The translations under genes were made by a program, and so were the position numbers. Below are positions 34,162 through 42,977 of a stretch of 52,356 bases of DNA, piece by piece; within the stretch, counting starts at the first letter, position 1; each line of letters opens with the position of its first letter. A model generated the notes under the pieces. That model ran no database searches. It was given only the letters and a program-made list of their open reading frames with translations, and had not been told where the DNA came from. Origin of the DNA: Acidobacteriota bacterium (GTDB lineage: Bacteria > Acidobacteriota > Terriglobia > Terriglobales > SCQP01); assembly GCA_021789895.1 (NCBI GenBank), contig JAJYIU010000027.1:1-52356 (forward strand), written 5' to 3'.

Positions 34162-35241
34162 TTAAGTAGCGCCGCTCCCTTCGCCCAATTCGTTTTCGAA
34201 TCCCATCCGCACCGGCTCCATCCGCAGCTCCACGCCCAGGCGGTCGCGCACGCGCGCGGTAATTTCTCCGGCCAGTTGCAGCAGCTCCGCCGCGGTGGCG
34301 TCGCCGTAGTTCACTAGCGCCAGCGCGTGCCGGCTGGAGATGCCCACCCGCCCGCGCCGATAGCCTTTTCCCAGACCGGAGCGCTCGATCAGCCACGCCG
34401 CCGGCAGCTTCACCGCCGCGCCCGCCGGCGCGCCTGCGGCCTCCACGGCAAAGCGCGGCGGACGGGCGCCGGCGCGCTCCGCCACCGCTTCGTATTCCGC
34501 CTCGCTGACTACCGGGTTTTTGAAAAACGAGCCGGCGGTGCGGCGTTCCGGGTCGCCCGGCTCGATCACCATCCCCTTCCCGCGGCGGATCGCCAGCACC
34601 GCCGCACGGATTTCGGCCGGGCTTGCCCGCTCGCCCAGCTTGGCGCGCAGCTCGGCATAGCGCAGCGGAGCGGGCCGGCGGGACAATCGCCAGCGCGTTT
34701 GCGTGATCAGAAACCGCCCCGCATCGGGGCCGTTGAAACGGCTGCGGCGGTAGGCGAAGGCGCACTCCTCGCGGCGGAATTCCACCCGGCGCCCGGTGGC
34801 CATCTCGAGCGCCCGCAGGCTGACCAGGGTTTCCGCAATCTCTTGTCCGTAGGCGCCGACGTTCTGCACCGGGGTAGCGCCCGCGCTGCCCGGAATGCCG
34901 CTCAGGCATTCCATCCCCGAAAGTTCGCGTTCGGCCGTCCAGGCGGCCAGTTGGTCCCAGCTTTCCGCCGCCCCGACCACCAGTTCCAGCGCCTCGGCGG
35001 CATCTTGCAGCACCTGCCGGCCGCGCATTGCCGGCATCAGGGTCAGGCCTGGAAGGCCGGCATCGGCAATGACGACGTTGCTGCCGCCGCCCAGCACCCA
35101 AATTGGCAACTGCCGCGCCCGCGCCCAGTCGAGCGCTTCGCCGGCGGCGGCTTCGTCCCCGGCGCGGCAGAGATAGCGCGCCGGGCCGCCCACGCCCAGC
35201 GTAGTGAATGGCGCCAGCGGAATATTTTTTTCAAGTGTCAT
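34162..35241 (-). CDS. murB: UDP-N-acetylenolpyruvoylglucosamine reductase MurB
   Basis: This enzyme reduces the enolpyruvyl group of UDP-GlcNAc-enolpyruvate with NADPH, the second committed step of peptidoglycan precursor synthesis. FAD-binding motifs are present: PLAPFTTLGVGGPARYL, VLGGGSNVVIAD and SGIPGSAGATPVQNVGAYGQ. The catalytic Ser lies in RTAGSFFKNPVVS. ATG 35241 (MTLEKNIPL, 359 residues) is chosen; the frame extends to 35307 without family similarity. The length and the YRRSRFNGPDAGRF segment suggest the longer, type I-like form. Confidence 0.93.
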   Translation of the reverse strand: MTLEKNIPLAPFTTLGVGGPARYLCRAGDEAAAGEALDWARARQLPIWVLGGGSNVVIADAGLPGLTLMPAMRGRQVLQDAAEALELVVGAAESWDQLAAWTAERELSGMECLSGIPGSAGATPVQNVGAYGQEIAETLVSLRALEMATGRRVEFRREECAFAYRRSRFNGPDAGRFLITQTRWRLSRRPAPLRYAELRAKLGERASPAEIRAAVLAIRRGKGMVIEPGDPERRTAGSFFKNPVVSEAEYEAVAERAGARPPRFAVEAAGAPAGAAVKLPAAWLIERSGLGKGYRRGRVGISSRHALALVNYGDATAAELLQLAGEITARVRDRLGVELRMEPVRMGFENELGEGSGAT

Positions 35242-35291
35242 CTTCCGCAGCATACCAGCCGCCGCCGGATGGATAAAATAATGAGTCACCC

Positions 35292-36902
35292 GTGCCGGCC
35301 TCATCACGCGAACCCGAAACCAGCCTGCTGCTCCACAACGGCCGCGTACTACTCCGCGGTGGGGCCGCCGCCGAAGCCGTCGCCATCCATCGCGGCCGCT
35401 TTCTCGCTGTTGGCAGTGTGGCGGCGCTGCGCCGACGCCTCGCCCGCGCCGCCTCCAACTGGCAGGAATTCGACCTGCGCCGGCGTTGGCTGGTGCCCGG
35501 CTTCGTGGACGCCCACATGCATCCGCTGTTCGGCGCCGTTTTCCAGGAGGCCGGCATTGCGCTGCGCGACCGCGCGGGCAATTTCCTCGATCGTGCCGCC
35601 ACCGTGGCCGCCGCCGTGCGCCGCGCCTGCGCCGCCGAACGCGGGGAAAGCGACTGGCTGACCGGGTATGGCTGGAGCCCGGCGCTGGCGCAAGCCCCGG
35701 AGTTCAACCGCCGCCTGCTCGACCGGGTTTGTCCTGAGCGTCCGGTCTTCCTGCTGAGCCTGGATGCGCATTTCGCCCTGGTCAACACCCGCGGCTGGCG
35801 CCGCCTGGCGCCGCTGCCTTTTCCGGCCGGCAGCGGCCAGGTGGTGCGCGATTCCCGCGGTGAGCCCACCGGCCTGCTGCTCGAAACGCCGCAATTCATC
35901 GCCGCCTTGAAGGTCCTGGGCCAGATGCGTTACGAGCGCATTGCGCGCGCCTTCGAGGCCTTTCAGGAACAAGCCCTGGCCGCCGGCTTGACCGCGATTG
36001 CCGATGTGATTGCCGACCTCGGAGTGCTGCGGCATTATCTGCGCCTCTATCGCCAGCGGCGGCTGAAGTTGCGGCTCTTCGCCAGCCCCTATGGCCCGCT
36101 GCAGACGGAAGCGGCCATGCGCCGGCTTTTGCGCCGCGCCGGCGCCGACGCCAACCGCCTGGGCCTGGGCCCGGAAAAATACCTGCTCGATGGCACCCCC
36201 GGCAACCATAATGCCGCCTGGTTCCAGGCCTATGCGGATGATCCCTCCACTTCCGGCTTTCTCACTCTCTCTCCGGATGAGCTGCAGGCCGTGGTGGCGC
36301 GAGCGCGCCGCGCCGGCCGCGACCTGGCCTTGCATGCCGCCGGCGATCTGAGCGTGCATCTGGCGCTCGATGCGATCGAATACGCCCCCGGCCCGCGGCG
36401 CTCGCGGATTCGGATCGAGCATTTCGACAATCTCAACCCCGGCGACCGCGCCCGCTTGCCCCGCCTGGCGCGGCAGGGGCTGATGGCCAGCATTCAGCCC
36501 ACTCATTTTGCCGAGGTCTATTGCCGCGTAATTCGCCAGGTCATCGGCGCGGAGCGCATGCGGATGGAATATCCGCTCGCTTCGCTTTGGCGCGCGGGCA
36601 TTCCGGTGGCGCTGAATTCCGATTGGCCGGCGGCGATGACCTTCAAGCCGCTGGAAATCATGCAGGCGGCGCTCGATCATGGCCGCGAGCGTCTGAGCCC
36701 GCGCCAGGCGTTGGATGCCTACACCCGGCTCGGTGCCTACGCGCTGCGGCGGGAATCCATTTTGGGCGAGATCGCCCCGGGGTATCAGGCCGATGCGGTG
36801 CTGCTCTCAGGCAACCCGCTGGGCCGGCGCCCGGTGCGGCTGCAGGTGCTCGGCGCCATGATCGCCGGCACGCCGCAATTTGGCCCCTGGCGCCAGCGCT
36901 GA
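35292..36902 (+). CDS. Amidohydrolase family protein (YtcJ-like)
   Basis: This 536-residue metal-dependent hydrolase has FVDAHMHPLF with the HxH metal ligands, DLALHAAGDLSVHLALDAI, RIRIEHFDNL and the late ALNSDWPAAMTFKPLEIM segment, as in YtcJ-type amidohydrolases. The substrate is unknown. Its start lies 50 bp from the murB start, divergently oriented, so they may share a control region. Strong high-GC codon bias creates a long antisense reading frame that I do not consider real. Confidence 0.85.
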   Translation: MPASSREPETSLLLHNGRVLLRGGAAAEAVAIHRGRFLAVGSVAALRRRLARAASNWQEFDLRRRWLVPGFVDAHMHPLFGAVFQEAGIALRDRAGNFLDRAATVAAAVRRACAAERGESDWLTGYGWSPALAQAPEFNRRLLDRVCPERPVFLLSLDAHFALVNTRGWRRLAPLPFPAGSGQVVRDSRGEPTGLLLETPQFIAALKVLGQMRYERIARAFEAFQEQALAAGLTAIADVIADLGVLRHYLRLYRQRRLKLRLFASPYGPLQTEAAMRRLLRRAGADANRLGLGPEKYLLDGTPGNHNAAWFQAYADDPSTSGFLTLSPDELQAVVARARRAGRDLALHAAGDLSVHLALDAIEYAPGPRRSRIRIEHFDNLNPGDRARLPRLARQGLMASIQPTHFAEVYCRVIRQVIGAERMRMEYPLASLWRAGIPVALNSDWPAAMTFKPLEIMQAALDHGRERLSPRQALDAYTRLGAYALRRESILGEIAPGYQADAVLLSGNPLGRRPVRLQVLGAMIAGTPQFGPWRQR

Positions 36903-37057
36903 AACCGGGCGTAGTCAGGCGTATCCTCAGCCCCGGCGCCGGGTTGCCTGGCGGCGTTGCCGCCGGGAACGCCGCCTGCGCCGCCGGAATCTAATTTAAG
37001 TTCATCTTGCTCGGGGGCGGACGGCATTCGGCTTTGCTTCCAGCGTCTGAACTTACT

Positions 37058-38017
37058 ATGGCACTGGCGCCAACTTCCAGCCTGGAACTCGCGCAGATGC
37101 CGGTTTTGCGCAGCCGCTTGCGCTTGTTGCCCACCCAGGTGGCATTTGCGGGCTGGACCCTGTGGTATGCCGCTTTATGCCTGGTGCATCCCGCCGGCGC
37201 CCCCTTTTGGCCCTGGCTGCCGTTGAACCTCGGGCTGCTGGGGTTGTTGCTGCCGCTCGGCTTCCATTTGCGCGCTCAACCCGCCGGCTCGGGCCGCGGG
37301 TCATTCTTTCTCTATTTTTTTCTCCAGCTCTTCCTGGTGCTGCCGCTGGTCTATGAAGAATCGGGCGCGTTTCGCCAGCACCTGGTCTCCGCCGTTCCGG
37401 TGGAGCACTGGCTTTCCGGCCTCGACCGCTCCATCTTCGGGCTGGTTTGGAGGCAGCGCCTGCCCCCGTTTCCCGGAGCTTGGAGCAGCTTCTGGGAAGC
37501 CGTTTACCTGTTCAACTATGTGCTGCTGTTCATTGGCTTGCTGCTGGCCGTCTGGCCGGCGCTGCAGCGGCGAAATGCCATCTCCGCCGTCAATCCGCCC
37601 GCGCGTGACCTGCTGCGGGCGGAAACTATCGTCGGCGCGATGCTGTCGGGGCTGATCGTTTGCTATTGCTTTTTCCCGCTGCTGCCGGGCATCACCCCGC
37701 GCCTGTTTTATCCCCAGTTGCGCCAGCCGGGGGATGGCTGGCTGCATAACCTGAACTGGTGGCTGCTGGCGCGGTTTTCCATTCCCTATGGCATCTTTCC
37801 CAGCGCCCATGTCGCCGGGCCGATGGCCCTGGGTTGCGCTTTGACCGCCCGCCGGCGGGTGGTGGGGATTTTCTTCCTGCTCGGCGGCGGGCTGATCGCC
37901 GCCGCCACCGTGCTCGGCGACTATCACTTCCTGGTGGATGCGGCCGCCGGCGTATTGATCGGAATCGTCGCCTGGGCCTGGGTCGAATGGCAGCTTGCGC
38001 CCGCCCGCGCGCTTTAG
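37058..38017 (+). CDS. PAP2-superfamily membrane phosphatase / inositolphosphoceramide synthase-like
   Basis: This 319-residue protein has about six to seven hydrophobic helices. The C-terminal motifs FPSAHVAGPMALGCAL and LGDYHFLVDAAAGVLIG match the PAP2 signature (PSxH and the later H-x3-D). Members dephosphorylate or transfer lipid phosphates in the membrane. ATG 37058 is taken; a TTG at 37007 is also possible. Neither start has a strong RBS. The substrate cannot be told. Confidence 0.8.
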   Translation: MALAPTSSLELAQMPVLRSRLRLLPTQVAFAGWTLWYAALCLVHPAGAPFWPWLPLNLGLLGLLLPLGFHLRAQPAGSGRGSFFLYFFLQLFLVLPLVYEESGAFRQHLVSAVPVEHWLSGLDRSIFGLVWRQRLPPFPGAWSSFWEAVYLFNYVLLFIGLLLAVWPALQRRNAISAVNPPARDLLRAETIVGAMLSGLIVCYCFFPLLPGITPRLFYPQLRQPGDGWLHNLNWWLLARFSIPYGIFPSAHVAGPMALGCALTARRRVVGIFFLLGGGLIAAATVLGDYHFLVDAAAGVLIGIVAWAWVEWQLAPARAL

Positions 38018-38547
38018 CGCTCTCCCGGCCGGGTCGGCTCCATCTCGAGCGCGTTATTGAAGCGGTTGAAATAGTTGAACAGGCCGATGACGGCGGTTAA
38101 TTCGACGATTTGCCCCTCGTCAAAATGCCGCCGCAGCCCGGCATCGAGCGCGTCGTCCATGGCCAGGGCGCCGCCGGTCATGCGCTCCGCCAGGCGCAGG
38201 CCCCACTTCACGGCTTCCTCAAAATTCGCTTGTTCGAACCCGGGCAGCGCCGCCAGCTCCGCGTCTGTCCATCCTAGCCGCCTTGCCAAGGCGGTATGCG
38301 AAGCCAGTCAATAATCGCAGTGGTTGATCTGCGAGACCCGCACCGCCAGCAATTCTTTCAGTTTGGGGGCGACGGTTCCGGTCTGCATCACGCAATCGAA
38401 ATGGGACAACATCGTGCGCAGCAGTTGCGGACGATGCGCCATCACGCGAAACATGTTGGGCACGTTGCCGCGCCGCTGGTACCAGTCGTCGTAAAGGCCC
38501 TTCAACTCCGCCGGGGCTTCCCGATACCCGATCCGGGTAATGCGCAT
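38014..38547 (-). CDS. AhpD-like (carboxymuconolactone decarboxylase fold) protein, candidate selenoprotein with CxxU
   Basis: An AhpD-type frame runs from ATG 38547 to TGA 38016-38014, interrupted only by TGA at 38310-38308. The TGA falls exactly in the redox motif: INHCDY-TGA-LASHT, i.e. C77-x-x-U80-x-x-x-H84 with upstream E65, the same E...CxxC...H pattern as AhpD. Both sides are in one frame and continue the family without gap (177 residues, normal length), so a frameshift is excluded. A hairpin fitting a bacterial SECIS follows. Selenoprotein AhpD-like proteins are known in other bacteria. The alternative is a Cys-to-stop nonsense mutation making two fragments. The enzyme would be a thiol/selenol peroxidase or disulfide reductase. 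It ends just before the PAP2 gene, tail to tail, overlapping by 4 nt. Confidence 0.75.
38271..38310 (-). promoter_or_regulatory. Candidate bacterial SECIS hairpin after the in-frame TGA
   Basis: On the minus strand, 13 nt after the TGA (38310-38308), CCGCCTT-GGC-AAGGCGG forms a perfect 7-bp stem (38294-38278) with a 3-nt loop. The loop begins 20 nt after the TGA and its first base is G. Published bSECIS rules ask for a loop about 16-37 nt downstream with a G in the first two loop positions, so both conditions are met. Confidence 0.65.
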
Positions 38548-38559
38548 GGGTTCTCCTTT

Positions 38560-39675
38560 TTACTCGTAAGCCAGCGCCGCAATCGGATCCTGGGTGGCGG
38601 CTTTATATGCGGGATAGCTGGCGCCGATCAGGCTGCCGGCGACGGCGATTGCGGCCGCGCGCCCCGCCCAGCCCCAGGTCAGCTCGATGGTCAGCGCGGG
38701 ATAGGCATGCCGCAGCACCGCGCCGATGATCCATGCCAGGCCCCAGCCCGCCAGGATGCCCAGCGCCGCCAGCGCCGCGCCTTCGCGCAGTATCGCCTGC
38801 ACGATGTAGGGCCGCGAGGCCCCGAGCGATTTCAAAATGCCGATTTCGCGCGTGCGTTCCAGAATGGTCGTGTACATCGAGAGGAAAATCACCAGAAAGC
38901 CGATGATGACGCCGATGCCGATCATGGAATGCTGAAACAGCGGCAGGCCGGGCATGTTGGCCGAGGTGAAGAGCGAGAGATATTGCTGCATCGGCTGGAT
39001 GGTATAGCCGGGTAGCAGTTTCTCCAGCCGGTCCACCATGGCCTGCGCCTGCTCCGGGTGCGCGAGCTTGAGATAGAACACCGCCGCCTTTTCCGGCGCG
39101 CCGACCAGGGAGTCCAACTCGGCAAGCGAGATGTAAATGCGCGACCCTTTGCCGTGCTCGTAAATGCCGCTGAGCTGAAAACGGTGGCCGAGCAGGGTCA
39201 GCCATTGCCCGGCTTGCAGGTGATGGGCGCGGGCGTAGATGTCGTCCACAATCACCTGGTCGGGACGGTGGAAGGGGCGGCCGTGGAGGAACTGAAAGCC
39301 GCCGCTGACCGCGTCGAAGCTGCCCAGCTCGATGCCGCCCACGGTGGATAGGGATTTGCCGTTGATCTGCATCGCCACCGGGGCCACCGCCGTCACCCCC
39401 GGCTGCTTTTTTAGCAGCGCGGCCAGCTTCAGCGGCATGGTGTTGCCGCCCAGCGCGAAAAACATCGAGGAGCTCGAAGGCCGGATGACGACATCGGCGC
39501 CCACGCCGGCCATGCGGGTGCGATTGTCGCGCACCATGCCGTTGGTCAAGCCGACGATCAACAGGATCAAGGCGACTTCCACCGCAATCGCAATGATGGC
39601 CACCAGGCTGCGCACCGGACGGCGGCGCAGGTTGGATGCCACCATCCGGTTCATCATGCCTTCAGTGATGCCCAT
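38560..39675 (-). CDS. ABC transporter permease, FtsX/MacB-like
   Basis: This 371-residue protein has an N-terminal membrane segment (about 22-44), a large periplasmic domain (about 50-250) of the MacB core type, and three C-terminal TM segments, with SMYTTILERTREIGILKSLG, the conserved FtsX-family coupling motif. The MGITEGMMNRMVASNLRRRP start suits the family. Its ATPase partner is not in the window. It overlaps by 14 nt with the lipoprotein-like gene upstream, so the two probably act together in lipid, lipoprotein or drug export. Confidence 0.88.
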   Translation of the reverse strand: MGITEGMMNRMVASNLRRRPVRSLVAIIAIAVEVALILLIVGLTNGMVRDNRTRMAGVGADVVIRPSSSSMFFALGGNTMPLKLAALLKKQPGVTAVAPVAMQINGKSLSTVGGIELGSFDAVSGGFQFLHGRPFHRPDQVIVDDIYARAHHLQAGQWLTLLGHRFQLSGIYEHGKGSRIYISLAELDSLVGAPEKAAVFYLKLAHPEQAQAMVDRLEKLLPGYTIQPMQQYLSLFTSANMPGLPLFQHSMIGIGVIIGFLVIFLSMYTTILERTREIGILKSLGASRPYIVQAILREGAALAALGILAGWGLAWIIGAVLRHAYPALTIELTWGWAGRAAAIAVAGSLIGASYPAYKAATQDPIAALAYE

Positions 39676-40675
39676 GCGCGCGGCTCCTGGAGCCCATCTC
39701 TCCCTGCGATTCTTCGGCCGGAACCCGCGGCTGCTCGAAGCTGAGCCGGATCAGCTTGGTGCCCGGCGGCTGCGGCAACAGGAATTTATTCGGCGCGATG
39801 GGCTGGTTGAGTTGGGGGTGATGAAACTTCAATTGGATCGAGTATTCTTCGATCGGCCGGATGATCAAAATCTGCTGCGGCATCCATACGCCCTGCGTCA
39901 GGTGATAGCGGCTGTAGCTGACCCGCGTCGCGGGAAAGCCGTTGTTATCGTAAATGATCTGCTCCAGCGGCAGCAGGTTGTAGCGGCTGAAGATCACCCG
40001 CCGCGCCAGGCGGTCCACCCGGTTTTGCCCCGGCTCGAACACCAGCAGTTCGTATTCGGCGGCGGATTCCGCGCGGTCGTTCATCATCGCGACCTGCTGC
40101 GTGCTGCGGACCGGATTGATCAGCAGGCTTTCCAGAATCACCTGCGGGCGCAGCCGTTCCAGCGGGTTCTTCAGGCCCGGCGGGACGACGTTGTTCAAGC
40201 CGGTGTAAAACTTGCCTTTTTCCGGGATATAGAGCTCGAACTGGTTGCCCGTGGACGCCATGTCGAAAATCGTGCCCAGGATCGACAAGGTGCCGATCAG
40301 CCGGATGTTGTTGGGCTTGCTGATAATCAGATAAGCCGTCACCTGGCGGTATTTGGTGATGATGCCGGATTTGGGGCCGCCGGTGGATACGCGCAACTCG
40401 ACCTTGGCGTTCAACGTGCGGATGGCATCGGCTTCCTTTTGCAGAATCGAGAGCAGCTCCGGCGCATTGGCGTTCAGCATCGCCGGATGCGGCGCCAGTT
40501 TTTTGACGTGCCGGGTGACCCAGAGAATGCCGCAGCCCGAACCGGTCCAGGCCAGCAGCGCCAAGCTGGCCGCTAACACGATCGCATGCAAGGCCTTATA
40601 GCGGGCTTGGCGAACGCGCGCCCGCGCCGGGGCAATGTTCAAATGGGGGCGTTCGCAACCGGGCATTATGACCAT
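39662..40675 (-). CDS. Exported LolA/DUF4292-like outer-membrane lipoprotein candidate
   Basis: This 337-residue protein has an N-terminal hydrophobic stretch (LHAIVLAASLALLAWTGSGCG, Cys at about residue 48), probably a lipobox with a long basic n-region. The mature part repeats beta strands of a LolA-like half-barrel (SIVDLELxV-type pattern, e.g. TLNAKVELRV, GIITKYRQVTAYLIISKP, GNQFELYIPEKGKFY). It is coupled by overlap to the FtsX-like permease. The start may be internal. A role in lipoprotein or lipid handling is inferred from fold and context only. Confidence 0.6.
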   Translation of the reverse strand: MVIMPGCERPHLNIAPARARVRQARYKALHAIVLAASLALLAWTGSGCGILWVTRHVKKLAPHPAMLNANAPELLSILQKEADAIRTLNAKVELRVSTGGPKSGIITKYRQVTAYLIISKPNNIRLIGTLSILGTIFDMASTGNQFELYIPEKGKFYTGLNNVVPPGLKNPLERLRPQVILESLLINPVRSTQQVAMMNDRAESAAEYELLVFEPGQNRVDRLARRVIFSRYNLLPLEQIIYDNNGFPATRVSYSRYHLTQGVWMPQQILIIRPIEEYSIQLKFHHPQLNQPIAPNKFLLPQPPGTKLIRLSFEQPRVPAEESQGEMGSRSRAHGHH

Positions 40676-40897
40676 TAAATTTTGGATGAGTTAATTCTTC
40701 AGTATATCTCAAGCGGAAGATGAATCCACTTGGCGGCTAAGGGCAGTTTTTCAGGCGGACGCCGCCGGCCGGTAGTGGATGACCAAGGCGAAAATTTCTT
40801 GTAACATTGGTCTTGCCTGCCGGCTCCAAATGAGCAGGGCTTATGGCCGGTCTATGGCCATAAACACGTTTCCAATTCCGTCCAAACGAGGAGTCTT

Positions 40898-41209
40898 ATG
40901 AAAAATCTGGTTCGCGTTCTCGGGCTGGTGTTTGCCCTGGCGCTGGTCGGCTTGGCCGCCAAGGCGCACAAACTGACCGGCAAGGTGGGCGATTCCATGT
41001 GCGGCGCCAAGAACACTTCGACCACCTGCGTTTCCAAGTGCATCAAAAAAGGGATGAAAGCGGTGCTGGTGCGCGGGCATCGCGTGTACACCTTCGCCAA
41101 CTCCAGCGAGCTGAACAGCTACGCCGGCAAGCGCGTGACGGTGACCTATACGGTTGCCCGGCAGAATCATAAAATCGTGCGCACCATCGAGTCGGTCAAA
41201 GCCAGCTAA
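40898..41209 (+). CDS. Small secreted protein, acidobacteria-type
   Basis: This 103-residue protein has a signal peptide (MKNLVRVLGLVFALALVGLA, cut near AKA-H) and a short mature part with VGDSMCGAKNTSTTCVSKCI (three Cys), then VYTFANSSELNSYAGKRVTV. I recognise the DSMCGAKH...KYAGKxVTVTG pattern as recurring in acidobacterial genomes but know no function. GAGGAG lies 4 nt before the ATG. Confidence 0.7.
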   Translation: MKNLVRVLGLVFALALVGLAAKAHKLTGKVGDSMCGAKNTSTTCVSKCIKKGMKAVLVRGHRVYTFANSSELNSYAGKRVTVTYTVARQNHKIVRTIESVKAS

Positions 41210-41226
41210 ACCGTTTCGCGGCCTTC

Positions 41227-41257
41227 GCTGACCGGGGTCGGTACCGCCCCGGTCAGC
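41227..41257 (+). terminator. 11-bp GC-rich hairpin
   Basis: GCTGACCGGGG (41227-41237) and CCCCGGTCAGC (41247-41257) pair perfectly around a 9-nt loop. It follows the secreted-protein gene by 17 nt. No T-run follows, so it is a terminator-like hairpin without the classical tail. Confidence 0.55.
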
Positions 41258-41290
41258 CGCCCGTGAACCCTCTCGAAAAGGTAACCTCCC

Positions 41291-42109
41291 CTGCCGCCAG
41301 ATCGGACCGCAGTCCACACGGACTCCCCGCCCCGCCATTACGCTCTCATCACCGGCGCCAGCCATGGCATCGGAGAAGTATTTGCCCGCCGCCTCGCCGC
41401 GGAAGGACATCCGCTCGTTTTGACCGCGCGCTCGCTCGACCGCCTGGAACGGCTGCGGTCGGAACTGGCCCATCCCCGGCTGGACGTGCGCATCGTTGCC
41501 GCCGACCTCGCCGCGGGCGGGGCCGCGCAAATCCTTCGTGCCGTGGCCGGCGGGGAAATTGAAGTCGGCCTGCTGATCAACAATGCGGGTTTCGGCGCCG
41601 GCGGCGATTTCACCGCCGCCCGCCTCGACCGCCAGTTGTCGCTGTTGGATGTCAATTTGCGCGCCCTGGTCGAATTGACGCACCCGATTCTCGGTGCGAT
41701 GCGCCGCCGCGGCAGCGGCGCGATTATCAATGTCGCTTCGGTGGCGGGCTTTCAGCCCGCTCCCTATTCCGCCTGTTATGCCGCCTCCAAGGCCTTCGTG
41801 CTGAGCTTCTCGCTGGCGTTGTGGCGGGAAAACCGCGACACCGGCGTGCAGGTGATGGCGCTCTGCCCGGGCTACACCGATACCCATTTTTTCGCCGCCG
41901 CCGGCGTGCCAAAGCCGCGCCGGGTCTATATGCAAACGCCGGATGCGGTGGTGGCAGCCGCGCTGCGCGGCTTGCGCCGCCGCCAGCCGCTGGTGATTCC
42001 CGGCTGGCCCAATCGCCTGGTTGTTGCGGCCACCCGCCTGCTTCCCCGCCGCTGGGTCCTCAACGCCGCCGCCCGATTGTTCCGCGTGCGGCGGGAATTG
42101 TCCGGCTGA
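41291..42109 (+). CDS. SDR-family oxidoreductase with non-standard start
   Basis: NAD(P)-dependent short-chain dehydrogenase: TGASHGIGE (TGxxxGIG, dinucleotide site), NNAGFG, catalytic Ser in VASVAGFQPAPYSACYAASK with Y-x-x-x-K. The Rossmann start HYALITGASHGIG is read only if translation begins upstream of 41336, but there is no ATG, GTG or TTG between the in-frame TAA at 41282-41284 and that point. CTG 41291 (AAAAGG 9 nt before it) is the only usable start; TTG 41420 would remove the cofactor site. Alternatives are a small frameshift near 41.3 kb, where the GTG at 41263 opens in another frame, or a sequencing error. About 272 residues from CTG. Confidence 0.75.
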   Translation: MPPDRTAVHTDSPPRHYALITGASHGIGEVFARRLAAEGHPLVLTARSLDRLERLRSELAHPRLDVRIVAADLAAGGAAQILRAVAGGEIEVGLLINNAGFGAGGDFTAARLDRQLSLLDVNLRALVELTHPILGAMRRRGSGAIINVASVAGFQPAPYSACYAASKAFVLSFSLALWRENRDTGVQVMALCPGYTDTHFFAAAGVPKPRRVYMQTPDAVVAAALRGLRRRQPLVIPGWPNRLVVAATRLLPRRWVLNAAARLFRVRRELSG

Positions 42110-42125
42110 ATCTCGCAGCAGTGGG

Positions 42126-42851
42126 TTACGCGACCGGCGCGTGCGGTGTTGCCCCCGCGTGCGGCTTGGCCTTCGTCCCGGATTTGGGATGATGGATCGG
42201 ACGCCGGCGCTGAATGTGCCGCCGGATCGGCCGGCGGTGGCGCACGGTCCGCCGCGGCGGGTGGTTGGCATTATTGATGATGATCCGGCGGGGGCGGCGC
42301 CGCGCAGCCGCGGCCGCAGCTTCCCGCGCCTGCTGCATCTCGAGCAAAGTGCGTTGTTGTAAAACGGCGGTGGCCTGGATGTAATCGGCCAGTTGCCCCA
42401 GCCGCGTTTCCAGGCGCTGCGTGTCGGATTCGAGCAGCGCCGCCTGCGGCTTGCGGCCGTGCTGCCGGCTGGTGGACGCGACCTGGCGCGCCACCTGGGC
42501 AACCGATTCCAGATCGCGGTACAGCCGGAAAGCGGCTGCCAGATCGCGCGGCTGGCGTTCGGCGGCCTGCAACAAACCGGGGACGGCTTCCTGCAGGTTG
42601 CGCTCGATGGCGGCCTGGGCGTCCTGATAGATTTGCCGGGCGCGATGGCTGGCATGCAGGTGCTGCGGCGGATTCGCCTGCAGCGACCGTTGCAGGCGCT
42701 GCAGCGAAGTCGTCAGTGCGGCATAGGCGTAGTCCGGCGGCGCCGCGGCCGCCGGCGCGGCTGCGGCTGGCGCCGACTGCCCCGCGCCCGCCAGGGCCAG
42801 GCACAGTCCGGCCAGGATTGTACGCATCGTTTGCAGCAGGTGTTTCGGCAT
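42126..42851 (-). CDS. Secreted Ala/Arg-rich protein of unknown function
   Basis: This 241-residue protein has a signal peptide (TILAGLCLALAGAGQSAPA, about residues 11-29), a helical middle (about 40-190) with probable coiled coil (LQRLQRSLQANPPQ, EAVPGLLQAAERQPRDLAAA) and a basic Arg/His/Pro-rich C-terminus. No known domain is recognised. ATG 42851 is the natural start. It lies convergent to the SDR gene. Confidence 0.6.
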   Translation of the reverse strand: MPKHLLQTMRTILAGLCLALAGAGQSAPAAAAPAAAAPPDYAYAALTTSLQRLQRSLQANPPQHLHASHRARQIYQDAQAAIERNLQEAVPGLLQAAERQPRDLAAAFRLYRDLESVAQVARQVASTSRQHGRKPQAALLESDTQRLETRLGQLADYIQATAVLQQRTLLEMQQAREAAAAAARRRPRRIIINNANHPPRRTVRHRRPIRRHIQRRRPIHHPKSGTKAKPHAGATPHAPVA

Positions 42852-42977
42852 GGCCTGATTGCGGCTTCAGGCCGGGCTCGATGCGAGCCGGTGAGCCATA
42901 AGCACTTAGATGCAATCGCGCCGCTTCCGGTCTATACGCCGCCTGTTCAGACGCCGCCCCTTCCAGCCGTCCAGCGG

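Noticed and set aside
38014-38547. Frameshifted or broken AhpD pseudogene
   Set aside because: Both parts are in one frame with no missing residues, and the TGA lies at a Cys position next to a SECIS-like hairpin. A nonsense mutation remains possible but is less likely.
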